64,000 nt of DNA from Bdellovibrio sp047344985 (lineage in GTDB: Bacteria > Bdellovibrionota > Bdellovibrionia > Bdellovibrionales > Bdellovibrionaceae): NCBI RefSeq assembly GCF_047344985.1, contig NZ_CP178861.1:2356001-2420000 (forward strand). The letters are read 5' to 3'. Below are positions 26,533 to 34,715 of the stretch, in pieces. The notes under the pieces were generated by a model. It had not been told where the DNA came from. It ran no database searches and worked only from the letters and a program-made list of their open reading frames with translations. Position numbers and translations under genes: made by a program. Every line of letters begins with the position of its first letter. Positions within the stretch are counted from its first letter, which is position 1.

Positions 26533-26940
26533 CTAAGCCTTGTTGTGTTTCATGTACGCGGCTTTTAATTTGTCTTCGAAAATCTTCGCAGAAAAAGGTT
26601 TCACGATGTACTGAGAAACACCGGCAAGAACGGCTTCCGTCACTTGATCGCGCTCAGACTCTGACGTCAAAAGCACAAACGGGAGATTGCTCCACTCAGC
26701 CGTCGCACGAACTTGTTTTAAAAGTTCAAGCCCCTTCATCTTTGGCATATTCCAATCTGAAATCACCAATTGAATTTGCGTTCCCGGAGTGTTGCTCTGA
26801 ACAAGAACCTTCAGACCTTCTTCACCGTCAGCAGCTTCTTGAATATTTTTATAACCCATTGCCTTTAACGTGTTCTTCACAAGATCACGAATGGAAGGCA
26901 TGTCATCGATAACCAAAATGCGGGTTTCTAGGGGAAACAT
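26533..26940 (-). CDS. CheY-like single-domain response regulator
   Basis: 135 residues, only a receiver domain. It has the acidic IDDMPS pair (Asp12/Asp13), phospho-acceptor Asp62 in VISDWNMP, the switch Thr92 in VLLTSES and Lys114 in YIVKPFS. The DWNMPKMKG block closely follows CheY proteins of chemotaxis. There is no output domain, so it must act by binding a partner such as a motor or a phosphotransfer protein. Placed 0.5 kb from an Hpt-bearing kinase, it is a good candidate for that kinase's receiver. Confidence 0.9.
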   Translation of the reverse strand: MFPLETRILVIDDMPSIRDLVKNTLKAMGYKNIQEAADGEEGLKVLVQSNTPGTQIQLVISDWNMPKMKGLELLKQVRATAEWSNLPFVLLTSESERDQVTEAVLAGVSQYIVKPFSAKIFEDKLKAAYMKHNKA

Positions 26941-27000
26941 AGTAAGGGCTCCTCTGCAGTCTTAGTTTAAAGAAAACATGAAGAGAAGCTCAAAGAATCT

Positions 27001-27879
27001 TTACAACCCTAGACTTTGTGCGGGAGCGAGCCACAAGAAATCAGCACGCGGTCCCTCGACCGGAGAAGGTGCGATCTCGGTCGAAATTTCTTCTTCCGTT
27101 AAATCCAGAGTGTTCACTTGAGAAAAGGTCAGAACCGGAACCTGAGGCGCCCGCGCGTGAATGCGGTCTGGGAGTCCTCCACCATATTGAACATGGAACT
27201 CACCGACTACAATCACTAGGACTTGATCAGGATGAGCGGCGATAAATTCTGTTGCTTTCCACGCCATCGTATCATCCCAAATAGACTGAGCAGCAAAGTA
27301 GCGCTCCCCGGCTTCCGGGTTTGGCAGATGAGGCATCATACTTAAAAAACGATGCTTGTAAGAGTCGCGGCCCAACGAAAACTGCGGCGGAAGCAAGGCC
27401 GACTCTTCTGGCGTAAGAGAACTCAAACCTTGCTTAGAGACTTTGCCAGTCAACGAGCGAGGCGCATTCAACGCCAGGGTCATAGCCCCTTCAGAAAGCA
27501 GCGGAAACTCAGCCTGACCGCGATAGTAATCATAAGAAGGACTTCCCCAGGCAATGGCTTTAAGGAACTCCGGCTCCGTCAAAGCGCCCTTGCGGTAGGA
27601 GTCGACCAGGTCCTGCTGAGTGTATGTAAAAAATTCCATTCCCACAGAGACCTTAAGGCCTTCAGCCCGCAAAGCTGTCATAATCGCCAGCTGTTGGGTC
27701 TGATGTTCTTTAAACCCGTGGTTTTCTCCGATAATGACGATGGAACCCGGGGCAACAGAACCGACGGCTTCTTGCAAAAGGACCGGCTGTTGGGTGTTTC
27801 CCCTCAAAATGCCACTAGTTTGGGCATGAGCACAGGCCGACAAAAGCACGGATACTAGAAAAAGGCTCCAAGAGTTCAC
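27001..27879 (-). CDS. ChaN-type (Tiki superfamily) lipoprotein or secreted protein
   Basis: 292 residues. The leader MNSWSLFLVSVLLSACAHA has a LSAC lipobox-like site (Cys16) followed by Ala, so lipidation is likely but a signal-peptidase I site (AHA-Q) overlaps it. The mature part matches the ChaN family: IVIIGENHGFKEHQ near residue 50, SVGMEFFTYTQQ near residue 80 and VLVIVVGEFHVQYGGG near residue 225. These His/Glu positions form the family's conserved site. ChaN proteins bind heme in some bacteria, and relatives are metalloproteases (Tiki). It is divergent from rpmG. Confidence 0.75.
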   Translation of the reverse strand: MNSWSLFLVSVLLSACAHAQTSGILRGNTQQPVLLQEAVGSVAPGSIVIIGENHGFKEHQTQQLAIMTALRAEGLKVSVGMEFFTYTQQDLVDSYRKGALTEPEFLKAIAWGSPSYDYYRGQAEFPLLSEGAMTLALNAPRSLTGKVSKQGLSSLTPEESALLPPQFSLGRDSYKHRFLSMMPHLPNPEAGERYFAAQSIWDDTMAWKATEFIAAHPDQVLVIVVGEFHVQYGGGLPDRIHARAPQVPVLTFSQVNTLDLTEEEISTEIAPSPVEGPRADFLWLAPAQSLGL

Positions 27880-27931
27880 GAATTCTCCCCTTAGACACGA
27901 AATTGTCTGTTGAAGTTTCCTTTTTCCTTTG

Positions 27932-27958
27932 ATACCTTGACCCCCTTTGAAAAGGTAT
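27932..27958. promoter_or_regulatory. Inverted repeat upstream of rpmG
   Basis: ATACCTT (27932-27938) and AAGGTAT (27952-27958) form an imperfect operator-like inverted repeat in the region between the divergent ChaN-like and rpmG genes. It could be a regulator site or part of a promoter. I see no stronger evidence. Confidence 0.25.
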
Positions 27959-28016
27959 TGTCATTTTTTCCATATTACGCATGGCAGTACAAACTTGAAG
28001 TTTAAGGGGCACCGCA

Positions 28017-28196
28017 ATGGCTAAAAAATCAGGAAGAATCATCATCACTCTTGAGTGCACAGAAGCTCGCGCTGAAGGCAAACCTGTTTCTCGTTACACT
28101 ACGACTAAGAACAAAACTAAAACTCCTAGTCGTCTTGAGAAAAAGAAATACAATCCAAATCTAAAACGCCACACAGTTCACAGAGAAACTAAGTAA
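28017..28196 (+). CDS. rpmG: 50S ribosomal protein L33, zinc-free form
   Basis: 59 residues starting MAKKSGRIIITLECTEA and ending KKYNPNLKRHTVHRETK. Conserved L33 blocks RYTTTKNK and SRLEKKKYNP are present. The two CxxC pairs that hold zinc in the zinc-bearing L33 form are absent; only one Cys is present. This form does not need zinc. An AAGGGG site precedes the ATG. The last base of its stop is the A of the dcd start codon (TAATG), so the two are co-translated. Confidence 0.92.
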   Translation: MAKKSGRIIITLECTEARAEGKPVSRYTTTKNKTKTPSRLEKKKYNPNLKRHTVHRETK

Positions 28197-28732
28197 TGAT
28201 TCTTACGGATCAGCAGATTCTCCAACACATGGAAGCAGGCTCCATTAAAGTTGAGCCTTTCCGCAGAGAGTGCCTGGGAACGAACTCTTACGATGTTCAT
28301 TTGGGCAGTACTCTAGCTGTGTACGAAGAAAAGACGCTGGACGCCAAGAAGCATAACAAGATTCGCACCTTTGAAATTCCTGAAGAGGGTTTTGTTCTCA
28401 TGCCGGACACTCTCTATTTGGGCGTTACTTTAGAGTACACAGAGACTCTGAAACACGTCCCATTTTTAGAAGGAAAATCAAGCGTAGGTCGTCTCGGAAT
28501 AGACATCCATGCCACAGCAGGCAAAGGCGATGTCGGTTTCTGCAATTATTGGACTCTGGAAATTTCGGTGAAACAGCCAGTGCGTGTTTACACTGGTATG
28601 CCGATTGGTCAGTTGATATACTTTGAAGTAAAGGGCGATATTTTGACGGCTTACAACGTCAAACCGTCGGCAAAGTATAACGACAAAAAACCAATTCCAG
28701 TAGAGTCAATGATGTGGAAAAACTCATTCTAA
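28196..28732 (+). CDS. dcd: dCTP deaminase
   Basis: 178 residues. The enzyme deaminates dCTP to dUTP in the pathway to thymidylate. It shows the family blocks NSYDVHLGSTLAVYEE near residue 30, FLEGKSSVGRLGIDIHATAGKGD near residue 95 with the Arg/Ser and catalytic Glu region, and PIGQLIYFEVKG near residue 140. Length fits Dcd, with no sign of a fused dUTPase domain beyond the shared fold. It is co-translated with rpmG. Its last 19 bases overlap the next gene's GTG start. Confidence 0.92.
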   Translation: MILTDQQILQHMEAGSIKVEPFRRECLGTNSYDVHLGSTLAVYEEKTLDAKKHNKIRTFEIPEEGFVLMPDTLYLGVTLEYTETLKHVPFLEGKSSVGRLGIDIHATAGKGDVGFCNYWTLEISVKQPVRVYTGMPIGQLIYFEVKGDILTAYNVKPSAKYNDKKPIPVESMMWKNSF

Positions 28733-29352
28733 AGTCCCTCTTAGTATTAAGTCTCTTTTCATTAGCAGCGTGCTCAGGAGTCGAACCGGAAGAAGTTTCT
28801 GGTATCGACTCTAACACTATTGTCTCTTCTACTTTTTCTGAATACAGCACCGATAAAATTCAAGGCTCCGGAACCATTCGTTTCAGTGAACTATTGAATG
28901 TCTCTTCCAGCAAATCTATCGCCTTAAAAGCCTCGCTGGACACGCTTTCGATGAGTTCGGTGGCCGTCGTTCTTTATTCTTCCAACAGCATCATCCCATC
29001 AAACGATGGTATCGCCGTCACCTTCAGCCGCTCCGGCGCCAGCGTGAATGCGCAAGTGAGCTTCAACGGCAACTCGGCCATGGTGAATAGCTCCAAGATG
29101 TCTTTTTATTTCCCAACTTCTATTGATGTGATCGTTGAGGTTCACAATGTGAATTCCAAAGCGCGAGTCTTTGTCTGGAGACGCAATATGGTGGAATATG
29201 CTCCAGCCACTGCGGATGTCGATACGGACCGTTCGGGAGATTTAAATTCGTCCCTCCCCGTTCAACGAGGAGGCGGTTCATTTACCGGTTTGATTATTCA
29301 GAACTCAACGGTGACGGCAGCACGTTTAGATTCACAGAAAGTTCTTGATTAG
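28714..29352 (+). CDS. Lipoprotein of unknown function, GTG start
   Basis: 212 residues from a GTG at 28714 that overlaps the dcd end. The leader MEKLILKSLLVLSLFSLAAC gives a classic lipobox (LAAC, Cys20). The mature part is Ser-rich and strand-rich: TSIDVIVEVHNVNSKARVFVW and SFTGLIIQNSTVT. It contains no recognised domain. Its 3' end overlaps by 59 bases the 3' end of the convergent 1028-residue lipoprotein gene, so the two transcripts would be complementary there. Confidence 0.7.
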   Translation: MEKLILKSLLVLSLFSLAACSGVEPEEVSGIDSNTIVSSTFSEYSTDKIQGSGTIRFSELLNVSSSKSIALKASLDTLSMSSVAVVLYSSNSIIPSNDGIAVTFSRSGASVNAQVSFNGNSAMVNSSKMSFYFPTSIDVIVEVHNVNSKARVFVWRRNMVEYAPATADVDTDRSGDLNSSLPVQRGGGSFTGLIIQNSTVTAARLDSQKVLD

Positions 29353-32300
29353 AACCTTCTGCCTTGGCCTTCTTCGCCGCCGCACTCACTTGGTCGGCGA
29401 TATACCCTAAGATTTCAGAAAGCTGAACACGGTCGGCCCACACGTCCCAATTGTCGCGTTTGCCTCTCCATTTCAAGACGAAACGAAGCTTTTCTTTGAT
29501 CGTCTCTGGTGGTTTTCCATAACGAAGGATGTACGTGAAAAGATCCAACAAGTCTGATTCTTTCAACGTCCCCTTCGCGATTTGATCTTTTGCAAGCTCA
29601 AGAAGAATACCTTTAAACGCCGGGAAGGCATTTAACGACTCGCCCGTTGAAATGAAACCGTCTTTGTTTTTGTCAAAGCGCGCGAAGACCATTTCAATAT
29701 ATTGCATCACGTGCGGAGCCAAGGAGATGTCTTCCATCTTCGCCATGTTCTGATCATTCGGAACATAACCCGCGGCCTTAAAGACGTTGTTCATGTAAAT
29801 AGCCCACTCGTCTTTTGAAACCGCTTTCATAAACTTCAAATACTCCGGCGTGGCCGTCATATTTTTGGGCATAGAGTCTTTGTAAGCAGCTCGAGCACAA
29901 CTCAAACCAACAAGAGAATCGTTTGTCACTTTCTCGCCGTGCTTAAAGCAAACGCGCACTAGATCTTCACGCAACATCGTATTGATGTTCACGCCTGACC
30001 AGATCATCGCGACAAGGTCCGTCACTTCCGCGTAAGAGGCCAAGGTATTTCCATCGGAATGCGGAACAAAGATATTCGCCTCGCGGAAACGCGAAGATGC
30101 GAAGGTCACATTCTTCGGCTCAATCAATCCCATTTCCACCAGGACTGGTTTCAAAGTAAAGAAAGCCGCTTGAACCTCATCAAGGATGGCTCCTTTGTAT
30201 GTCGCTACACGCTCTTTGTCGTTCACAAAAGAACGAAGAAGAAGTCTTGTGATGCCTCTATAAAGATTCATCTGACGAAGAGTGTGCTTCGTGTAAACTT
30301 GTTCGAACTTGTTCGAGATAATAACGCGGCTTTCACTGTCCAAAGTGATTGGCACAGGAGTGTCTACCGATAAAAGGAACTCACCTAAACCTGCCTGCAA
30401 TGGCTCTGTCGCGGTATCTGCTTTTTTAGCGTTCTTTAAAACATCGCTCAATGCTTTCGCATTAAGACCGTCTTCAGGTTTCCAATTTTCAGTCAGTGTT
30501 GCAATAAAGAGTTCAGAGTCTAACCACACTTGCAGTTCATGACGGATGACCTCAATTGAAGCCAAGTTCAGAGCATTAGGAACGTAACCATCAATGCGCT
30601 GATTTGGGTTCACAAAGATATTGTTAAGCACCACACCCAAAACTTGATCGAGCGATTCGGCCTTCAAACCCTTTGGTAGAACTTCTAGCTTAATTAGGTG
30701 CTCTGCAATTTTATTAAGTTCAGCGCGAGTGAACTGGTTCTCTTTTTTCGCGATCAAAAGATCGCGCAAGATGTTTAAACTTTGATTTGAGAGTACCGAC
30801 AAGTAACTCACCGTCAAAGGTTGCTCCATCGGTTTTTCTTTTACGAAGTAATCGTAATAAAGGAAGTCCGAATAAAATCTGGCAGCAAAACCTAAAAGAA
30901 CACTCCAGTTGCCTTTTCGCAAAGAAGAATCGTTTCCGCCCAGAATCATGTTCTTCACATCGATCACCATTGGCAGATACTTTTTCACTTGTTCTTCGTA
31001 GCCCACTTCTTTTGGTGGATACAAAAGCTCCACTTCGTGAATCAGGCTGGTGAGATCCTTAAGATCGTAAGCGCCTTCAAATAAAACACCGGCTTCGCGA
31101 ACTGTCGCCTCAAGAACGAACTGAGACTCCATGAAAAGCTTTTGCGCTTCTTCCGGTTCGTAAATCTCTGGTTCCCACTCACGGCCATAGATAGAATAAT
31201 AAGGAAGGAAACGTTCTACTAAGATTTTAATACGGCTGACTTTCAAGCGGGCTGTTTCAAAATCCGTCGTCGTAAAGGAATCAACACTGCCACCAAAGAA
31301 GAGTTGCTTCACCTTCATCGCTTCAAAAACAAGTTTGTTTGAAACTTTGAAATCAGGCCACACCACTTGCAATGTTTTAAGGAGTTCCGTCACTTCATCG
31401 CGAGAAACAACGCCTTCAGGTTTTTCTGCAACCAAGTCTTGGAATACAGACAAGACATCTTCCACCGTGCGTGAAAGATAAGAAAGGCGATAGCCCGTTC
31501 CCGTTTCGGGTACAGATTTAATGAAGTAATAATAACGAAGATATTGAACGTAACCGCGGGCACCCAATAAAGAAAAACGACGCCATTCATTCGGCGTGAT
31601 CGTGTTCTCATCACCACCGGCCAAAGCTTTTTTAACCTTTTGGACAACCGGCATGTACTTCATGATTGTTTTCGGGAATTCCCAGCTCTCACCAAAGAAA
31701 GAACTCATTTCTTCCATCAATGAAACGAAGTCAGAAAGTTTATAACCCTGCCCGTTTTTCTCAATCAAGGAAGCCAAAGTGCGAGCGGCATTTTGAACTT
31801 CTTTATTCGCATCTTCAAAATAGCGAACATCCAGTTGCAGCTTGTTTGAATCCGTCACCGCCCAATTGAGCGACAAGACTTTCATATACGGATTCAGTGC
31901 CACCGTCATTTCACGGAAGTTTTTAAACAAGACAATGAGCTTATCGATTTCAGTACGAGTGATGTAGTCAGGACTTCCACCAACAAAGACCTGCTTAAGC
32001 TTCATGAATTCTGTTTGCAAGCCAACGGTGATTTTAGGATTTTGTTTTGGATCAAGAAAGTTTTTTTCTAAGAAAGTTGCGAGTTCTTGGGGAGTGTAAC
32101 GATCCGCTGCACGTCCACGCACATAGCGCTTAAATTTTTCAACCGCACTCGTCGCGCAATCCCAGCTTCTTTCAACGTCTTCTTTTTTTGCGTTTCCGAC
32201 GATGAAATCCTTCACAACGGGATTCATCTCCGAAAGACATTGAGTGCCGCTGAATTCCTGGCTCTCTGGCGGAGGTGGTTCCTCACCGACTTTCGAGTCA

Positions 32301-32380
32301 CAACCCGAAAGAACTCCAGCCGATAAAATGCAAAAAGAGAGTGCTGCGAAGCCTCTCTTTAGATCAGTCTTAGAAAACAT
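29294..32380 (-). CDS. Giant lipoprotein built of EF-hand-like repeats
   Basis: 1028 residues. The leader ends LSGC (Cys near 27), so it is lipidated and carries a Pro-rich linker (EEPPPPES). The chain contains GG-x-x-D/N loops at about residues 134, 255, 363 and 481, spaced 110-120 residues, in the order A-B-A-B: the first and third are alike (KQVFVGGSPDYITRTE and KQLFFGGSVDSFTTTD), as are the second and fourth. Between them lie loops such as PEGVVSRDE (about 322) and ENQFTRAE (about 546) that match the second half of an EF-hand loop (hydrophobic, Ser/Thr, then Glu/Asp). One canonical loop, DKNKDGFISTGE, lies near residue 902. It overlaps the barrel gene by 11 bases. Function is unknown. Confidence 0.75.
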   Translation of the reverse strand: MFSKTDLKRGFAALSFCILSAGVLSGCDSKVGEEPPPPESQEFSGTQCLSEMNPVVKDFIVGNAKKEDVERSWDCATSAVEKFKRYVRGRAADRYTPQELATFLEKNFLDPKQNPKITVGLQTEFMKLKQVFVGGSPDYITRTEIDKLIVLFKNFREMTVALNPYMKVLSLNWAVTDSNKLQLDVRYFEDANKEVQNAARTLASLIEKNGQGYKLSDFVSLMEEMSSFFGESWEFPKTIMKYMPVVQKVKKALAGGDENTITPNEWRRFSLLGARGYVQYLRYYYFIKSVPETGTGYRLSYLSRTVEDVLSVFQDLVAEKPEGVVSRDEVTELLKTLQVVWPDFKVSNKLVFEAMKVKQLFFGGSVDSFTTTDFETARLKVSRIKILVERFLPYYSIYGREWEPEIYEPEEAQKLFMESQFVLEATVREAGVLFEGAYDLKDLTSLIHEVELLYPPKEVGYEEQVKKYLPMVIDVKNMILGGNDSSLRKGNWSVLLGFAARFYSDFLYYDYFVKEKPMEQPLTVSYLSVLSNQSLNILRDLLIAKKENQFTRAELNKIAEHLIKLEVLPKGLKAESLDQVLGVVLNNIFVNPNQRIDGYVPNALNLASIEVIRHELQVWLDSELFIATLTENWKPEDGLNAKALSDVLKNAKKADTATEPLQAGLGEFLLSVDTPVPITLDSESRVIISNKFEQVYTKHTLRQMNLYRGITRLLLRSFVNDKERVATYKGAILDEVQAAFFTLKPVLVEMGLIEPKNVTFASSRFREANIFVPHSDGNTLASYAEVTDLVAMIWSGVNINTMLREDLVRVCFKHGEKVTNDSLVGLSCARAAYKDSMPKNMTATPEYLKFMKAVSKDEWAIYMNNVFKAAGYVPNDQNMAKMEDISLAPHVMQYIEMVFARFDKNKDGFISTGESLNAFPAFKGILLELAKDQIAKGTLKESDLLDLFTYILRYGKPPETIKEKLRFVLKWRGKRDNWDVWADRVQLSEILGYIADQVSAAAKKAKAEGSNQELSVNLNVLPSPLSSE

Positions 32381-33806
32381 AAGTCATGCCTCCGTAGACC
32401 CTGTCATTGGCGCGATATTGATTGAGAAAACTTGAAGGGTTGTAGGACTCATCCTGCACCCCTAAAATATCACCGCCCATAACAACGGCCCACTTTTGAC
32501 TTGGATAATAGAGGAACTCTGTATTGAGCAAAGAGCCTCTTTGATCGTAGTCATATAGATACTTGAATCTTGTTACGAAAGGACGGCGGAAGAGGCTTGC
32601 AAGCTGCCCTTCCACGCGGAATGAAAGTGCGTTGGTAAATTTCAGACGCTGATCGAACAATGTGAAATCGTCAGGACTTCCATTCGACAAAACATCTTTA
32701 ATACCGCCGCCGTCGACTTTCAAATACTCCAACTGAAACGCCAAAGTTTTTGTAAAGATATTGGCTAAGGAGAAATCAAACGCCGCCGAATAGGCTTTGA
32801 TCGGTTTCAAACTTTGAATCGACCAATCCACCTCAGGAAGTTTTTCTTTTGGTTCATCCTGCAAGTAAGACAACGAAGCTTTGAGGTTTGAGAAAGCGTA
32901 ACCGATATCCAAAGAATAGATGCTGTGATAGCCCACATCCGGAGACACCGTCACGTCCACCTTGTCTTCAGAAACATCTTTAAAGTTTTTACGTTTCAAG
33001 ATCAATTCATTCACGGGCAAGTAACCGGCACTCGCAACAACCCAAGGACCGTTTTCTTTATTGCCCAAACGGCCCATGAAGCCCACACCGCCATTGCCTA
33101 CAAGTTTCGCCATGTCGGGAATATCAAGGTCGTAGCTGATCGTGTTGATGTGGTTGTTGAAGTCGTAATTGCGCGAAGGCGCGCGATACCAACGGCTGTC
33201 AGAGACAAGGCCGCCCCCCTCTTCACGAATATCGGGTCCCATGCTCGGAATAAACACAGGAGTTGCAAAGCCCAGGATCTCCCAGCCTTGCGTGTTGTAG
33301 TCGACAAAAAGCCCCGTCAAACCTTGTTCCTCGGGGCGAAGAGTGTCGATTGCAAACTTCGGCTGCCACAGGCCCAATTGCCAACGGCGATCCATCTCAC
33401 TCCAGTCCTTCTTTTTACGCCCTAAGAAGGTTTTAAAGGGCGTATTCCCATGCGAAGCGAGATAAGCCTCATGCACGACGAAGTGAGATTGCCCACGCGA
33501 AAAGAACGTACCGCCCGAGATATCGGCGGCCATGTCAATCCAAGATGTTTCTTTAAGAGCGGACAAGCGAGCGGAAAGAAGTTGGCTAAAGGAAAGTTGG
33601 GGAGATTCTGGAATTGGAGTGAAGTATTGCATTCCCTCCATACGGATTTGTCCATAGACCTGCGCCGGCGAAGACGAAAGTTTCGGCTCTTCAATAGAGC
33701 TCACCCCTTGAGCCTGAAGATCCTTCACGCTCATGGTTTGAGTTTTCGCTTTTGTGGTCACGGAAACACTCGTAAGTGCCGCCGCGATGTAGGTTCTTAT
33801 CCTCAC
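32370..33806 (-). CDS. Exported outer-membrane barrel-like protein, paralogue of 1-1107
   Basis: 478 residues. The N-terminus MRIRTYIAAALTSVSVTTKA is a signal peptide, followed by a short region (SVKDLQAQGVSS) and strand-rich sequence. The end MTYVF has the terminal Phe used by the Bam machinery for barrel insertion. It shares FLGRKKKDWSEMDRRW, EEQGLTGLFVD and FATPVFIPSMGPD with the truncated protein at the window start. It overlaps the giant lipoprotein start by 11 bases, with the barrel upstream, so the two are translationally coupled. This suggests a barrel and lipoprotein pair at the outer membrane. Confidence 0.75.
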   Translation of the reverse strand: MRIRTYIAAALTSVSVTTKAKTQTMSVKDLQAQGVSSIEEPKLSSSPAQVYGQIRMEGMQYFTPIPESPQLSFSQLLSARLSALKETSWIDMAADISGGTFFSRGQSHFVVHEAYLASHGNTPFKTFLGRKKKDWSEMDRRWQLGLWQPKFAIDTLRPEEQGLTGLFVDYNTQGWEILGFATPVFIPSMGPDIREEGGGLVSDSRWYRAPSRNYDFNNHINTISYDLDIPDMAKLVGNGGVGFMGRLGNKENGPWVVASAGYLPVNELILKRKNFKDVSEDKVDVTVSPDVGYHSIYSLDIGYAFSNLKASLSYLQDEPKEKLPEVDWSIQSLKPIKAYSAAFDFSLANIFTKTLAFQLEYLKVDGGGIKDVLSNGSPDDFTLFDQRLKFTNALSFRVEGQLASLFRRPFVTRFKYLYDYDQRGSLLNTEFLYYPSQKWAVVMGGDILGVQDESYNPSSFLNQYRANDRVYGGMTYVF

Positions 33807-33974
33807 ATCCGCCTCTGGATAAAAGTCCAGACTGTAGAGAATAAGAAAAGGCCTCGGGAGTCAACGGAGCCACGTGTCGATATGCTCCAAATCAAATATA
33901 GGAGAGCTGATGGTAAAAAAACGTCATTTGGTTTGAAATACTTACCCCTAAAAAAATACCATAGAAGGTCATTT

Positions 33975-34715
33975 TTAGAGTAAGTGCTCGACCAGCCAAC
34001 GCGGATCGTCAATAGGAATATCGTGGCCCGCCCAGGGATGCATTGTGGGTTTTAGTCCCCACTTTTCCGCGATTCTGAGCGTGCACTTTGGTGACACCAA
34101 ACGATCTCCGTATGAACCCAAAAGTTGGATATCACCAGGGGCTTCCTCTGGAAAACGATAGCGTGATGCCGCGAAAATTTGGCGAAGCATGTTTTCAATG
34201 CTCATCGGATGTTCTTTTGTGTAGGCCATCAATGGCAAGATCTCAGCTTCACGACGCTCGTGACTGTTGGTCACCATTCCTAAAATAGTTTTCTCCCACA
34301 AAGCTTCATTATTTTTTGCACCTAGCAAGTTCATTGATTTGACATAGTTCACGAGCAAGAAGCGCTGATAAAATGGGGAATATCCTGAAGAGCTTGTGCA
34401 CACTAAGTATGCTTTTTTGATTTCGTGCGGATACTCGCGCATCCACTCAACGGTGACCATCGCGCCGAGTGAAACGGAAAGGACTTTGAACGGCTCCCCT
34501 TTTTTCACAAACTCGGAACGTGAGCGCAGGTCTTTGACATAATCAGAAATATTCGTCGGACTTGTTTCGTCATTGCGCGCGCCATTTCCAGGAAGATCAA
34601 TCAATTCGAAATTGTCCTCGGGAAAACGCTCTTTCATTTTATCAACAAAAGATCCCCAGTGACCAACACCACGAGCTAAGCCTCGCAATAAAATCCAATT
34701 TTTAGTTTGTGGCAT
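33975..34715 (-). CDS. Alpha/beta hydrolase
   Basis: 246 residues from the ATG at 34715, chosen for the GGAG site 8 bases upstream; a start at 34742 would add nine residues. The fold signs are WILLRGLARGVGHWGSF at the N-terminus, ELIDLPGNG, the nucleophile elbow VLSVSLGAMV (G-x-S-x-G-like with Ser replacing the first Gly), a late Asp in LLGSYGDRLVSP and a late His in WAGHDIPIDDP. The substrate is unknown. Its first 14 bases overlap the end of the upstream M14 peptidase gene, so the two are probably one operon. Confidence 0.8.
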   Translation of the reverse strand: MPQTKNWILLRGLARGVGHWGSFVDKMKERFPEDNFELIDLPGNGARNDETSPTNISDYVKDLRSRSEFVKKGEPFKVLSVSLGAMVTVEWMREYPHEIKKAYLVCTSSSGYSPFYQRFLLVNYVKSMNLLGAKNNEALWEKTILGMVTNSHERREAEILPLMAYTKEHPMSIENMLRQIFAASRYRFPEEAPGDIQLLGSYGDRLVSPKCTLRIAEKWGLKPTMHPWAGHDIPIDDPRWLVEHLL

